Made by a program: the position numbers and the translations under genes
The notes under the pieces: model-generated
Databases searched by the model: none
Told to the model about the DNA's origin: nothing
What the model saw: only the letters and a program-made list of their open reading frames with translations
NCBI RefSeq assembly: GCF_000801105.2
Contig: NW_026615436.1
Location: forward strand, 1-64,000
DNA: 64,000 nucleotides
Reading direction: 5' to 3'
DNA from: Raphanus sativus
Lineage: Eukaryota; Streptophyta; Magnoliopsida; Brassicales; Brassicaceae
Shown here: positions 33,550 through 45,717 of the stretch, in pieces
Numbering within the stretch: the stretch's first letter is position 1
How the letters are laid out: each line of letters starts with the position of its first letter

Positions 33550-33778
33550 GCTGGTGATTCTACTCCAGAGGAGATTGCTAATGCGACTCAAGTGCAAGGA
33601 GAGTACATGCCTATTGGCTATTGCTAGAGAAAAGGTTGCGATGGAGCTTGTGAAGGTGACTGCTGAGATGAAGGCATTCAAGGCTTATAAAAGATCCGTC
33701 TGGAGGCGCACTAACAAACGCCATGCTGGTGCCAGAGCCAAGAGAGCCGCTGATGCTGAGAAAGAAGAGAAGAAATAA
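33550..33778 (+). pseudogene. 3' fragment of ribosomal protein L13 (eL13) gene
   Basis: The plus strand encodes [22 protein letters not shown] and then, in a shifted frame, [44 protein letters not shown] and TAA (33776-33778). This is the C-terminal quarter of cytosolic 60S ribosomal protein L13, as in Arabidopsis At5g23900. A duplication of a few bases around 33613-33627 (cctattggctattgctag) shifts the frame and creates a stop. Everything upstream of the last exon is absent. Position in the block agrees with a collinear gene that was lost by deletion rather than a retrocopy. Confidence 0.88.
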
Positions 33779-34014
33779 GATTTTGCATTGCTTTAAGGCT
33801 TTTAATACATTCTTGAATTCCTGTGTTAGACTCTTGTTTTCGTGGGATTGATTGATCAATCCTAGTTTTTTTTCTGGTTTTATTGAAAGAGATTATAAAT
33901 TTATAATAGTTGAACCTGGTTTTAAGATTTGTTAAAACCAAACCAAACATGGTGTATCTCTTCATTATAATTTCTTTAACACAAACCTAGTATGTTTGAA
34001 AATAAGTTGTTTAA
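33779..34014. other. short spacer between the RPL13 remnant and AAP7
   Basis: AT-rich; presumably old RPL13 3' UTR and the AAP7 3' UTR. Confidence 0.5.
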
Positions 34015-36551
34015 TCATCGGAGTTTTGCTCCGACAAGTCCATAAATGGATCCAACAAGAGCCAAGACAGAGACGAGCAAGCAAATTAAGCTAAAAGCTC
34101 TAAGAAGAATCCATTGTCGCGTCCAAACTGGGATCTTCTTCTGCAATATACACATCTCCACAGGGAAATACACAGCCAAAGGCCAGAACGCAAGTGCCCC
34201 TAAGACTCCGAGTACTTCATTGAAGTATGGAAACAGCATCGACACTCCGGTTATTATCACCACATACATCGTTCTCAGACACAACCTCATAGGATTCAGT
34301 CTCACCGTTACTCCTCGTGATAATGGTAGTTTGAAGCCGTAAAATTTGGTGCTGAACTTGTTTTGTGGGTATCTCTCCGTTATCCCTCTTTCCGTAGCTG
34401 CATATATCGGCTGACTGTAGACCTGAAATGCAATTTTATGTTAAATATCTGATAAGAGCATCTCCAATTCATTTGTGCCTATATAATAGCAGTTAAAAAG
34501 TAATTTTACTCTAAAATGATTTTTTCTATAAATAAGAAAAATATCATCTTATTTTTTATTTTATAATAGAAAATATTATTTTTAAATACATTATGGTGAA
34601 TTTCATCTTCATTATAAAACTCTTAAATAACAAAATATATTGGAGATGGTCACTTAACCTTATATTTGAACTGTTATCAAAATAAATCTGAAGTTCTGCT
34701 ATTTAACTGTTGATTATAAACGCTAACGCCAAAACAAGATCTTTTGCATTTATAGACTATATAGTTAGCCAGTTTCCCATTTGTTCAAAATATTAAAATT
34801 AAGGTTGATACGATACCTGATATCCACCAACTAAATGAAGAACAATGCAAGCGTTAGCGAAATCGACGAGCCAAAATGGCTCGTAGAAACCGAAACCGGT
34901 CAAGAGATTCCCCGGGGTGGCATCTCCAAATGCTGCGTAACCAAAACATCCGCAACAAAGGTAGAAGAATGTTGTGATGAATACTGCAGCCGTTGAAGCT
35001 TTCTTCATTGTTTGCTTCTCTGCCGGTGGTGATCTCAACGTATCCTGTTATTAATTTTTTCATTCAAACCGCATAAACATAGGTTTCTTGATCAGCAAGA
35101 TATCAACTCTTTGTGATCTATACTACATTTTTTTCAAATATTATGGATCAGTGTAGGTAACGTGTTAACTAATCTAACTTGGCATCACTAGATAAACCTG
35201 AGTTTAAGATATTTACCTGAATTTCAAGAAGTATGATCGAGAAAGGATAAGAAAAGGCAATGTTCCCAAGAGCTTGGAACACTAACCATACTTTTGCACC
35301 TCTGTTTTCTGCTGGACTTCCCTTTACGCTTCCTTCAATTTGCAGCTTTTCTTCATTTTCAAAAACAAAATATATTAAATAATCTCAACATTAACTGGTT
35401 TAACTTGACTCATCACTTGTATCATAAGCAACAAAGCAAAATTAATTTAACTATTATATATACCTATGATTCGGTCAAAGGCGAGACCGAGGCCAATGGA
35501 GGAGTAAGCAAAAGACATAATTGCAGCGACAACAGAGAGCCAAAGCATGTTGTGGAAATTAGGTATTTGGGACATAAAGATCTGAAGCACACCAAATAAA
35601 AGCATGAAGTAGTTGTTCTTGTCTCCATAAGAACATGTTGCATTCTGTCCTTTTCTGTGATAACAATTCGATCTAAAAATTGCTCTGTAATAAAATGGAA
35701 GCAACTCAACATGTCAATATTAAAAAATTTAGAAGAAAAAAAGTCAGGTTATGTTTACACTTTTTACCTTATACAAGTAGCTGTCACAATGGTATAAGCA
35801 ACGCCAACACCAATAAGGCTAATGTATACAAAGACCCCACATACAATCTGGTTCTTCCTCCCTGCATATTATATTTACCCATATAAACTAATTAATTTTC
35901 AATTAAAACAAAAAAAAGTCTTTGTTTTTCTTAAACAAAAGTACTATTTCTTAAGGCCTATAATACTTTCTAAGAAATCATGTTGTCTCTTGCCCATAAT
36001 CGAACTCTCGTGACCTCGAAAACTTCTTTTTTTCTTTACTCGCGTGCCAGCTAGATATAAGTTAAACTTCCTCAACCACATAAAACAAAATTTGTTTTCT
36101 TGTGTGAATAAAATTGGAATTAGAGTTTGAAGTATAACCTAAATACACTTTAACGGCTTGAGAGTATGAGTTAAGGCGGAGGGGACCGTTGTCGGCATCA
36201 GGAAAAAGATAACAATCGGAGAGAAGAAAAGCAGAGACAAGTGTGACTCCGGCGAAGGCTATAAGAGCGGCAGGACCACCTATCCAGCCAAGCTCCGCCG
36301 TGGCCCAAGCCAAAGACAAAACTCCTGCGCCGATCACTCCTGTTATTATATGTGCCACGGCCGTCCACAACGTTCCTTTTTTAAATTAAGAAAAAACAAC
36401 TTAATTATTAGCGACTATAAATAACGTAATTAATTGCTAATGATAATATGATCATGATTAAGGATTTACCTGTTCTTGCAGAAACTGAATCATGAAGTTG
36501 AAGCTCGGTTGGTTTCAAAACTGGAGACTCGTTATTTTCTTTAATGTCCAT
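34015..36551 (-). CDS. AAP7: amino acid permease 7-like transporter
   Basis: Seven exons, 5' to 3': 36551-36470, 36375-36139, 35861-35768, 35684-35464, 35350-35217, 35044-34817 and 34422-34015. They total 1404 nt, 467 aa, and all borders are GT-AG. The start MDIKENNESPVLKPTELQLHDS matches AAP7. The protein is an eleven-helix member of the amino acid/auxin permease family: TLWTAVAHIITGVIGAGVLSLAWATAELGW begins helix 1, followed by SDCYLFPDADNGPLRLNSYSQAVK, NCYHRKGQNATCSYG (extracellular loop with Cys), IFMSQIPNFHNM and EKVW-like segments, and the end VGSIYGLVGAKLR. AAP proteins import amino acids with protons across the plasma membrane; AAP7 has no well-established substrate, as far as I recall. 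A MITE-like insert lies in the last intron. Confidence 0.94.
34456..34651. mobile_element. MITE-like element in the last AAP7 intron (about 196 bp)
   Basis: The element has terminal inverted repeats gagcatctccaat (34456-34468) and attggagatggtc (34639-34651), with one mismatch over 13 bp, and an AT-rich interior. The GAGCATCTCCAA end is widespread in plant MITEs. No clear target-site duplication is visible, so the superfamily remains open. It lies within intron 34423-34816. Confidence 0.65.
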
Positions 36552-36910
36552 TTATTTTGTTAGGGAAGATGAAGATATGTGATAATGTCTATGTATATGT
36601 AATATATTCATGCGGGAAGACAGACATGAAAACATTTTTATATCTTCTCGGGGAAAGAAACTCTTGTGTGGACTATAAGACGTATGTGTCTATTACTTGA
36701 ATTTATTCGTAATTATTTGTCTTCATGTGTATATTGTAAGAATAGCTAGTCGATCACATCTACGGATCTACCATTATTCATTGACTGGCAGGCTGTTGAT
36801 TAAGATGCTTGAACGGCTGTGTGGTCCATTTTGTTTTATTAGAATGCGGAAATAACAATTAGCCCTATCTCAGTACTACTTCTAGTTTGTTAATAATTAG
36901 TAATTTATGA
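36552..36910. other. AAP7 upstream region
   Basis: Presumed promoter of AAP7 (minus strand). AT-rich; no individual element is identified with confidence. Confidence 0.5.
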
Positions 36911-37195
36911 TCGTGGAAGCTCCTTTGGTCCAGTGGTTTGACTAAGGGTTTATTAATGTTTCTATACCAGGAGGTCTGTATTTCGAATCCCAGTGAAGAC
37001 GAAATTATGCGAATTAAAGAAAAAAAACTTACAAAAGATTCTGCAGCATGGTGTAAGGAGTACCATCAGACATGGATTCAATATAGTGGTTCAGGTAAAG
37101 TGATGCAGTCAATGACAGGTAAAATTGTCGGCTGTAAAATTGTCTGTAACATTTTCATAGTTTGTAATAACATAATTATCCAGTTAAAAAAGTAA
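36911..37195 (+). mobile_element. tRNA-derived SINE candidate
   Basis: The sequence has an RNA polymerase III A box (tggtccagtgg, 36926-36936) and a B box-like segment (atttcgaatccc, about 36980-36991) spaced as in a tRNA-derived SINE. A unique 3' body of about 190 bp follows. The head gctcctttggtccagtggtttgacta resembles Brassicaceae SINE heads. I did not find a convincing target-site duplication or 3' tail, so ends are approximate. Confidence 0.55.
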
Positions 37196-37990
37196 TTTAT
37201 AATGACATTTTATAAAGGGTAATGTCCTCTACAATTTTCCTTTTTAAAAAAATTCCCATCAAACTATAACCAGTCATAAAAAAGACAAATATCCACCCTT
37301 GACAATTGGGACAAGTTATGTAACAGAGACCGAAAGTATCACATACGATTTTGACCTCCAACATCCATATGTTCCGTGCTATTAGAGGAAATCACACACA
37401 TTAATACAAAATATATCATCTCACTTAAAGGTATGAACTATGAACATATCAACTATTTTATTTTTATATTGTATGTGTGATGTCTGTTAAAATGTAACAT
37501 CGACGCCAAAGTAAAAATCACTCACATGGTAAACAAATAGCATGCATTTAGAAACATTAACATAGGTATATAATTTATGTGCTATCAGATGTTCATTATG
37601 ATCAGCATGCTTTTCACATGATGTTATGTAAGAAAGTTATACATGCTACGTCAGCAAATAATACATGAATAGGATGAATTCAAAACTTGGCTTTTAACTT
37701 ATTGTTTTCCTAATTACTTGCAAATTCTCATATAGTACATTTTTCTGAAAATAATAAAAGACAAAACAAAACAACTACTTGGTCCGAAAACAAAGCAATT
37801 TGAAACAACTTTAGAAAAGTAGGCGTGGTAAGAATAATGTAGAGACATGTCCATCACACTGAAACAAACATCACATGTCTCACCCTTTGCCAAAAGCCAC
37901 CACAAGTTTTTGTCAATACCCGATTCTCTCTTTTATTCCCACAGATTTTTTTGTTTCTTTTTCATATCATACATATCCTTTCTCGATCTC
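37196..37990. other. AT-rich spacer, presumed promoter of the HMA-like gene
   Basis: No coding sequence recognised. The last 100 bases are pyrimidine-rich, as is common in plant 5' leaders. Confidence 0.5.
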
Positions 37991-38025
37991 AATCTCTTCC
38001 TTATTCTTCCAAGATCCCAGACGAA

Positions 38026-38934
38026 ATGGCTCAGGTTTTTGCTCATTAATTTTTATTTAAAAAAATTGAGTACGATGTATGATTTATCTTTCTCCCAAAT
38101 CATTTTTTTCACTTTCATTCTTTTTTGTGTAGAAAGTGGTGTTGAAGGTCTTAACCATGACGGATGATAAGACCAAGCAGAAAGCCATCGAAGCTGCAGC
38201 TGATATCTTCGGTGATTATTATAACTAGTTTATTTCTTTAGTTATTTTCAACTGAAATTCAATTTTAGTTTGTGGGTATTCTTTGTTATTGCTCCGTGGT
38301 AAATTTAATCTGTTTTTAGATCTTATAGGAACTATATTAAGCTGCTAGGTTTTGTCAGTCTAAACTGCCATTTTCAGCTAGAATACATTATAAAATTAAA
38401 TTTGGTTCGATTGAATAACTGCGTCAGACTTTGAGAGCTTGGATATGGACATATTGTCAACGAGTTGATATTGTTTTAACGGTGAAGAACCAATGGTAGG
38501 GGGTCACCTACGTTTTAGAGGCCCATCATTTTATTGGCCTATATGAAAACTTATTATGGGGAACTTAGTAATGGATGTGTGTATATGATCTGCCTTAATG
38601 AAATATGTAGTGAGAGAGTGAGATAACAAAACTGATTAACTTGTTTGACCAAAGATGATACAATGTAGTTCTACATAGTGGGTAGATGACTTGGTTATTT
38701 TGTTAAACAGGAGTTGATTCGATAGCAGCAGATATGAAGGAGCAAAAATTGACAGTGATAGGTCTGATGGATGCGGTTGCGGTGGTAAAGAAATTGAAGA
38801 AGGTTGGCAAAGTCGATTTGATATCGGTGGGGCCGGCAAAAGAGGAGAAGAAAGAAGAGAAGAAGGAAGAAAAGAAAGAGGAAAAGAAAGAGGAGAAAAA
38901 GGAAGAAAAGAAAGAAGAAGAACCCAAGAAGTAA
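38026..38934 (+). CDS. heavy-metal-associated (HMA) domain-like protein without the CxxC site
   Basis: Three exons (38026-38034, 38133-38211, 38711-38934) give 103 aa: [52 protein letters not shown] and so on, ending in a Lys/Glu repeat tail ([12 protein letters not shown]...EEEPKK). The first 70 residues have the HMA ferredoxin-like fold pattern, with the [17 protein letters not shown] strand-helix and the [17 protein letters not shown] strand-helix. The metal-binding CxxC expected after the first strand is replaced by TDDKTK, so copper or zinc binding by that site is unlikely. It resembles Arabidopsis At5g23760. The first coding exon has only nine bases, typical of this gene family. A protein-protein role is possible but unproven. 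Confidence 0.85.
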
Positions 38935-40470
38935 ATAATTCAATGGAAATTATAAAAACTAAACGTTTCATTGAATAATTTAAGATGTAAAATTAATTGT
39001 TCAATACACATTTTAACAAAACTAAGGGTTGAACATTTAAAGGAAACAACCAAAATATATTGCATCCAGACCAAACAAACGAAAATACTTCAGTTAAGGT
39101 TAGGTTAGTCAAGGTTGGGTTATTGTAATACAAATCGTAACGGTAACTAGACATTTTATAAAATGGAGGATTTGAGATGGATTTTAAAGAATCATCGTAA
39201 AAAATCATTTCGATTATAACTCTTCTAAAAAGTTTAGACCAACTTTTAGAACAATGATTATAGTTATAGTTTTGATAACGTCAAGCTAACTTAATCGATC
39301 AAAGTGGAAGTGGACCAAAATAGAATCAGATCCGAAGAAATTCTGAAATATCTACCTTTTGAAAGGACATTTACATCTTGTTTAGTAACTACCTCTCTAT
39401 TCTGTAAACTACTTTAGTTCTGAATCTTTTAATCATCATTTTCCAACAAAACAGCCATTATGCACTATGCAGCACGACATTACAGAATCATACGTTCTTG
39501 GAATATTTATTCAAACATTAATATGTTGATAAATGTAGATAGTTGTTTTCGCCATTAAATTTGCTCCATAAAATTTGGTCACATGATGAAACTGTAGAAG
39601 TGTAGATTATGTCTTGCCCACTATATACTGCGAATATAAGGCAACCAAAGACGTGCTGTGCTGCTGAGCAAGTAGCAAGATAGGCCCAAATTCAATGAGT
39701 GTGGCTGCAAATAGCTTTTACCGATTGAGTGGCCCAAAAATTTGTGAAGTGGGCTTTAACTTCCCAGAGATCAGGTCGGAAATTCTGTCTAAGTATTGAG
39801 TTTAACTCCCTCCATCATATGAGAAAAATCTTGGGTCCGTTGTCATATTTTCAAAGATTAGTTGTATATATTTCATTTTTATGTGTGGAATCGAAGTTAA
39901 GATAAGGTTAGAGGGTAAATGAACTTCTTTGTAGAATATAATAATTATGACAACAGGACCTATCAAATCAAGAAAATATTCATATACAATTTATAAACAA
40001 TGTTGAGTGACTTGGTTGGTAGACAACTTAGGCAACACGAAAATAAAGAATGAATCTATTTTCTCAAACCTTTTATTAAAAAAAAATCAACATATTATTT
40101 CCATAAGATAAGAGTTATATTTTGACACTATAAAGTGACTTTACAAATACAAGTTTCAAAAAAAAAAACAAGATTCAACAGGTAACGCAATCCTATAAAT
40201 AATTAATTCAGATTGGTTTCTGTCGTCATAGAATCATCAATTATAATGATATTCCGAAATTAGCATATATATTATGATTAGTATGCATTCATAAACTTTA
40301 CAATTTACGACAAGTATAAAATCTTTACGGTTTCGATAAGAAACAAGATTCGCGTAAAGAAATGTTACAAGTTATAAAGAATCACCTTTTTGGGGGCTAC
40401 ATAAGTTACGTAACGTAAATATCATATATTTATTTCTCAGTATTTTTCTAACCTTTTTATTAACCTCATA
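38935..40470. other. AT-rich intergenic region, no gene recognised
   Basis: No coding sequence with recognisable domains. The first bases hold the 3' UTR of the HMA-like gene and the last part should be the remorin promoter. Confidence 0.55.
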
Positions 40471-40478
40471 TGACGTCA
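40471..40478. promoter_or_regulatory. TGACGTCA palindrome upstream of remorin
   Basis: This is a perfect bZIP-type TGACGTCA palindrome about 220 bp before the remorin ATG. A second identical site lies at 40678-40685, six bases before the ATG. Confidence 0.6.
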
Positions 40479-40511
40479 CGGAAGCAGGTGATTCTTTTGT
40501 CTCCTGTGAAG

Positions 40512-40526
40512 TTTATATATATAAAC
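40512..40526 (+). promoter_or_regulatory. putative TATA box of the remorin gene
   Basis: The sequence ttatatatataaac is the best TATA-like element upstream of the gene. It would place transcription start near 40545. Confidence 0.5.
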
Positions 40527-40691
40527 ATTAACATCGTGCATCAGTGAATGAATGATACTACATTTCCGCATCAGTTTCTTCTCTTTCTGTTAAACAGCCA
40601 GACTTCTGAATCATTCTTGATTATCTTCGGATTCTTTGTACTCTTATATATAAACTTTAGTGGTTATATACGTACTTTGACGTCATACAAC

Positions 40692-42188
40692 ATGGCCGAA
40701 GAAGAACCAAAGAAGGTGACGGATACCGTTAACAACGTGTCAGAACGATCTCCATCCCCGTCAGCTCCAGCGAAGGAAGCTGTTGTTACAGCGGTTGTTG
40801 CTCCACAAGAGAAGCCTGTGGCTCCACCTCCAGTTCTTCCATCTCCAGCGCCGGTGGAGAAGAAGCTAGAGGACCCCAAGGCTCTTATTTCCATCATCGC
40901 AAGTAAAATTATTTTTACTCATAAGTTTGCTGAAAAACCTCTGCCAAAATATATTGTCTATTTTTTTTTTTTTTTGATCAAAATATATTGTCTATTTATA
41001 TATTGATCATATACCTGATTTTTTCAAGATTATTGCAAGGCTAAGAACAGAATTACCAAACTTAACCAAAGAATTTTTTTTATCAAACTTAACCAAAGAA
41101 TTTTTTTTATCAAACTTAACCAAAGAAATTAATTAATAACACAAAAGAGTAATTTTAGAGCATTTTGTGGCAGAAGAAGTACAAGAAGAGAAAAAGGAAG
41201 GGTCGATTAATCGAGGTAATAAACGAAATAGATTCATGTTTGTTATTTCTTTTGTCAAGAACATGATTTTACACTACTAATGTAATATGAAATTAAAGGA
41301 TAATAATTACAGCATCAAGTATGTCTATATCAACTTGGACGAGAACTAAAATGTTTTCGGAATTTAGTAACTAATTGGTTCTGAAAATAAATATTTAAAG
41401 AGTTTGGTGGTTTTGCTCCCGTTTAGTTATGGTTGTGTATCTAATCAGACAGTTGGTATAATAAAAGGTTGTATATGGAGGTGTGTGTTTACCAGTGTCT
41501 CTTATTTTCCTACATAATCATGCTCTGATTAATTATTTCACTTGCTTAAAATATTTGGGGGAGTGAAGATGCTGTCCTGGCTAGAGTTGAGACAGAGAAG
41601 AGGATGTCACTTATCAAAGCTTGGGAAGAAGCTGAGAAATGCAAAGTGGAGAACAAGTAACATTTTGTTTATCTTAATTACTAACTTTACATTTACCTCT
41701 AATATATAACCGGTCTCTGAAACAACTAAAGCCCTCGTTAGATTCTTGCAATTAAACCGAAATATTATCATTAAGGTCTTTAGAATCTAGTTGTTGTAAG
41801 ATGAATAAACTGTTTAATACAGAGCTGAGAAGAAGCTTTCTTCAATTGGGTCATGGGAGAACAACAAAAAAGCAGCTGTAGAAGCTGAGCTCAAGAAAAT
41901 AGAGGTAAACTTTACTTTTCAGAATATTTTACCTATTTAGTTTTTACATCTTTGTCAGACGTTTATGATTGTGCATGGAACTTGTTACAACAGGAACAAT
42001 TGGAGAAGAAGAAGGCCGAGTATGTTGAGTTGATGAAGAACAAAATAGCTCAAATTCACAAACAGGCAGAAGAGAAGAGAGCTATGATCGAAGCTAGACG
42101 TGGAGAAGAGGTTCTCAAGGCCGAGGAATTAGCTGCCAAGTACCGTGCCAACGGAACTGCTCCAAAAAAGCTATTTGGATTCATGTGA
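40692..42188 (+). CDS. remorin (group 1)
   Basis: Five exons (40692-40902, 41174-41215, 41569-41656, 41823-41904, 41994-42188) give 205 aa with consistent phases. The N-terminal 75 residues are Pro/Ala/Glu-rich and disordered (PVAPPPVLPSPAPVEKK). From about residue 80 comes the conserved remorin C-region: DAVLARVETEKRMSLIKAWEEAEKCKVENKAEKKLSSIGSWENNKKAAVEAELKKIEEQLEKKKAEYVELMKNK and on to the end KKLFGFM, a long coiled coil with a C-terminal membrane anchor. Remorins bind the inner face of the plasma membrane and organise nanodomains that influence plasmodesmata and pathogen spread. It matches Arabidopsis At5g23750. No Cys lies near the C-terminus for S-acylation. The in-frame ATG at 40548 is discussed in Part 2. 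Confidence 0.93.
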
Positions 42189-43179
42189 TTCAATTATATC
42201 GATGGAAAACATGTATTTGATGTTTCTGAAATGTTTATTTTCATTTCTTATAAATTTGAAAATCATCCAATAAGGTATTCATTCATACGTTTCTAGTTTG
42301 CGTAATGTGTGGTGTGGGTCTAATTTTGCAACATAGACAGTTATGGAAAAATTTTATAGTATTGATTTGGGGTGCGTTTGTTAATTTCTTGTAGTTTGTA
42401 CTTTTCCTTATCTCTATGAATTGTGTGGTACGTGCAACGATATATTTAGTTTCTTTTATAGCGCAATGTATGGTCGTATGATCGTTTCCTATCGTAAGTG
42501 CGGAGGTCAGTGGTTGGATCATAGGCAGAAAAACAGGAAAGAGGGTCCCGTAATACATTGATTTGATATTATTTATTGCTTAGTTTCGGATATTTGCAGG
42601 ATTATGGTTACGAGACAACTTAATACAAAACACAATTTTTTTTTGCTTAATACAAAACACAATTGCAAAATTTTTCTTTAAAGTCACTCGAGATAGCTAC
42701 CAAAACTTGTATGTTGTGGCAATGGTAATTAGCCACTAACAAGTCACTACGTGACCATAATTAGAGAAATACAATGGTTCATTGGTTGTTATTTAGCAGT
42801 TGGCAATAGTAAGATTTGTGGACACTTGTAACAACCGTAAATTCATGATCTGATCTGAGATTTTGGAGGTTATAAACATTTATCAAGAATTTTGGTAAAA
42901 GAATAATTTTTTTTTGCATAATTCGGAAACTTATGCTTATATATAAATTCTACAAATTTTAGGGGCAAACCACTAGACTGTCCAGATCCGACCTTGATTC
43001 AACTACAATTTTGAAAAAAAAGAATGGTCGAAACTTGACAGGGTCTAAGAGAACATGGCTCATACTGTAATTTTCTTTATGTGTTATTTATAGAAATTCA
43101 ATTTAACATGCTCCAAATCTCAAGCCCAAACAAAATATATTTTCACGTTGACGATTTTTAATATTAATATGTAACTTAA
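42189..43179. other. spacer between remorin and RPS11
   Basis: Remorin 3' UTR, then AT-rich sequence. A short tandem duplication (tttttgcttaatacaaaacacaatt-like, about 42623-42663) is seen. No gene. Confidence 0.55.
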
Positions 43180-43238
43180 GGCCCATTGGACAGACGGCCC
43201 AAACCCAGCTAAAGAGAGCTCTTCGAAACTAGGGTTTT
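43180..43238 (+). promoter_or_regulatory. ribosomal-protein-type promoter elements of RPS11
   Basis: Two site II-like motifs (ggcccat at 43180-43186 and ggccca at 43196-43201) and a telo box (tagggttt at about 43230) precede the gene. This pairing (TCP-bound site II plus telo box) is a known signature of plant ribosomal-protein and other growth-related promoters. Confidence 0.7.
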
Positions 43239-43337
43239 GTCCGGAGCTTTGTTACTTTCAGTTTATCAGTCGCTGCCTCGCCTCTCGCATCTCTTTTAAC
43301 ATTCCTCAACAGAGAGCAGCAGCAGCAACCGGTAGCC

Positions 43338-44058
<721 letters not shown>

Positions 44059-44381
44059 GAGCTTTTTTTGAAGTATTGTTGTTACTTTTGCTTGGTTTTG
44101 ATTTTGGAATCTGAAATGACTACTTTCATCTTTTTTTTATCTTCGGTATCTCTAGAAATCAACTACATTTTGTCTACTTGATCAGAAAACCTTATGCAAT
44201 AAATCAAGATTAGTTATTTATGATAAGTGGCTGTGTGTGTGTGATATACCCTCCACTTGGGTTTAAGACCATCGCATGTTTATGTGTGATATGATGATAT
44301 AGAAGAGTATAACAGATTACTTCCAATGCTCATATGACTAGACTTTATCTTGAAAAACAAGTTATAGATTGTAACAAATTA

Positions 44382-45099
44382 CTAGATTTTGACCTGCGCT
44401 TTCAAAGCGCGGGTTTATGTTTGGTGAAAATTTTATATAATCACATTTATATAATCCGTTTTGTATATGTATTTATATAATCCGTCTCATATATATATAT
44501 TTTATATCCAGATTTATGTTCGGTAAAACTATATTATACATGTATTTTTAGGTTTTTAATTTTGAATTAGATATTTTAAATATAAATCAATATAACAGTT
44601 TTATAGTTTTGAAATTCGATTGAGACCTGCGGTTGAACGGATTACCGGTTGATCAAAGATAAATTCAGTTCGGGTTTGAAAAAAAAACAAAATTTAAAAA
44701 TCCAATAAAAACTACTAAAATCGAAATCTAGTTACCGGTTGAACCACTGGTTGAACCAATAAACAATTTTTATTTTTTATAAATAATTTTTGTTAGATAG
44801 TTGAGATTATATTTAGGAGAAAGCGGTTTAAAACCAAACCATTAAACAGTTTGAGAAAAAACGATGCAGTTTCAAACATGTTCGGTTGGAAAAATATTAA
44901 AATGATGCAGTATCAAACACGGAATAATCACATACCAAAATTGAATTAGAAAACCGGTGGTTAATGACAAACCAAAAACAATTAAAAAAGAAACCAATGC
45001 AAAATGTTCAAAATGTCATTAATGAATACAAAAGAAAGCCTCTTTAATAGGGGTAAAAAAAGTAAAAATCCAAATGTGCTTGTACTTTAATAGTATAGA
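44382..45099 (-). mobile_element. non-autonomous Helitron (718 bp)
   Basis: On the minus strand the element starts TCTATACTATTAAAGTACAA at 45099, preceded by A. It ends with a hairpin GCGCTT..AAGCGC, a short spacer and CTAG at 44385-44382, followed by T. All Helitron end rules are met, and no coding capacity is present. It sits about 320 bp downstream of the RPS11 stop. Confidence 0.85.
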
Positions 45100-45717
45100 T
45101 TTCCAAAGGTCATATTCTAGGCTTTATCATATAAACAAGTTGTTTCGAACAACCCACGAATCTCTTTTACCAAGTTTCCCTTTTGGCATTGCTAATTTTA
45201 GTATCGCCTGCTAATGTTTGTTCCATTGTCAAGGTCCATGATTACCATTAAATAATTTCTCGCGGTTATAGATTCTAGATAGATAGATCATAGATTCCAC
45301 CTATAAAAGATGTATCACGGATTCACAGGTCACGGCTACCAAAATTCGTAAGGCGCATTACCGAAGGCAATGTGTATGCATAAAAGAAACTTATTTCTCA
45401 GACATGAATACTTATGTGTATGCATTATCGTATAAGAATATGAAAACTTACGCATCAAATACTCAAATTTTCTGGTTAGAAACACCAAAAAACTAGCTAG
45501 ATATTTCATTAGAAACACATAACAAGTAAAAATCCTTTATAAATAAAAACAAGACAGATCGAACGCTCTCACAAGTGCAGCAAAAATCAATCTCGGGCAG
45601 GAAAGTAAATCTAAAAAAAAAATAAGAAGAAACATCATCATAAATTTTAGTCAAAAAAAAACATCATCATAAATCATAAAAAAGGATATAGTAATTATAA
45701 AATTAACAAGAACAGTA
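45100..45717. other. spacer between the Helitron and RUP2
   Basis: Nothing recognised. The right part should include the RUP2 3' UTR. Confidence 0.5.

Noticed and set aside
35990..36020. B-box-like sequence in an AAP7 intron
   Set aside because: No A box at the right distance, so neither a tRNA nor a SINE can be supported.
38636..38971. Minus-strand Phe/Leu/Ser-rich open frames
   Set aside because: They are the complement of the Lys/Glu repeat of the HMA-like gene.
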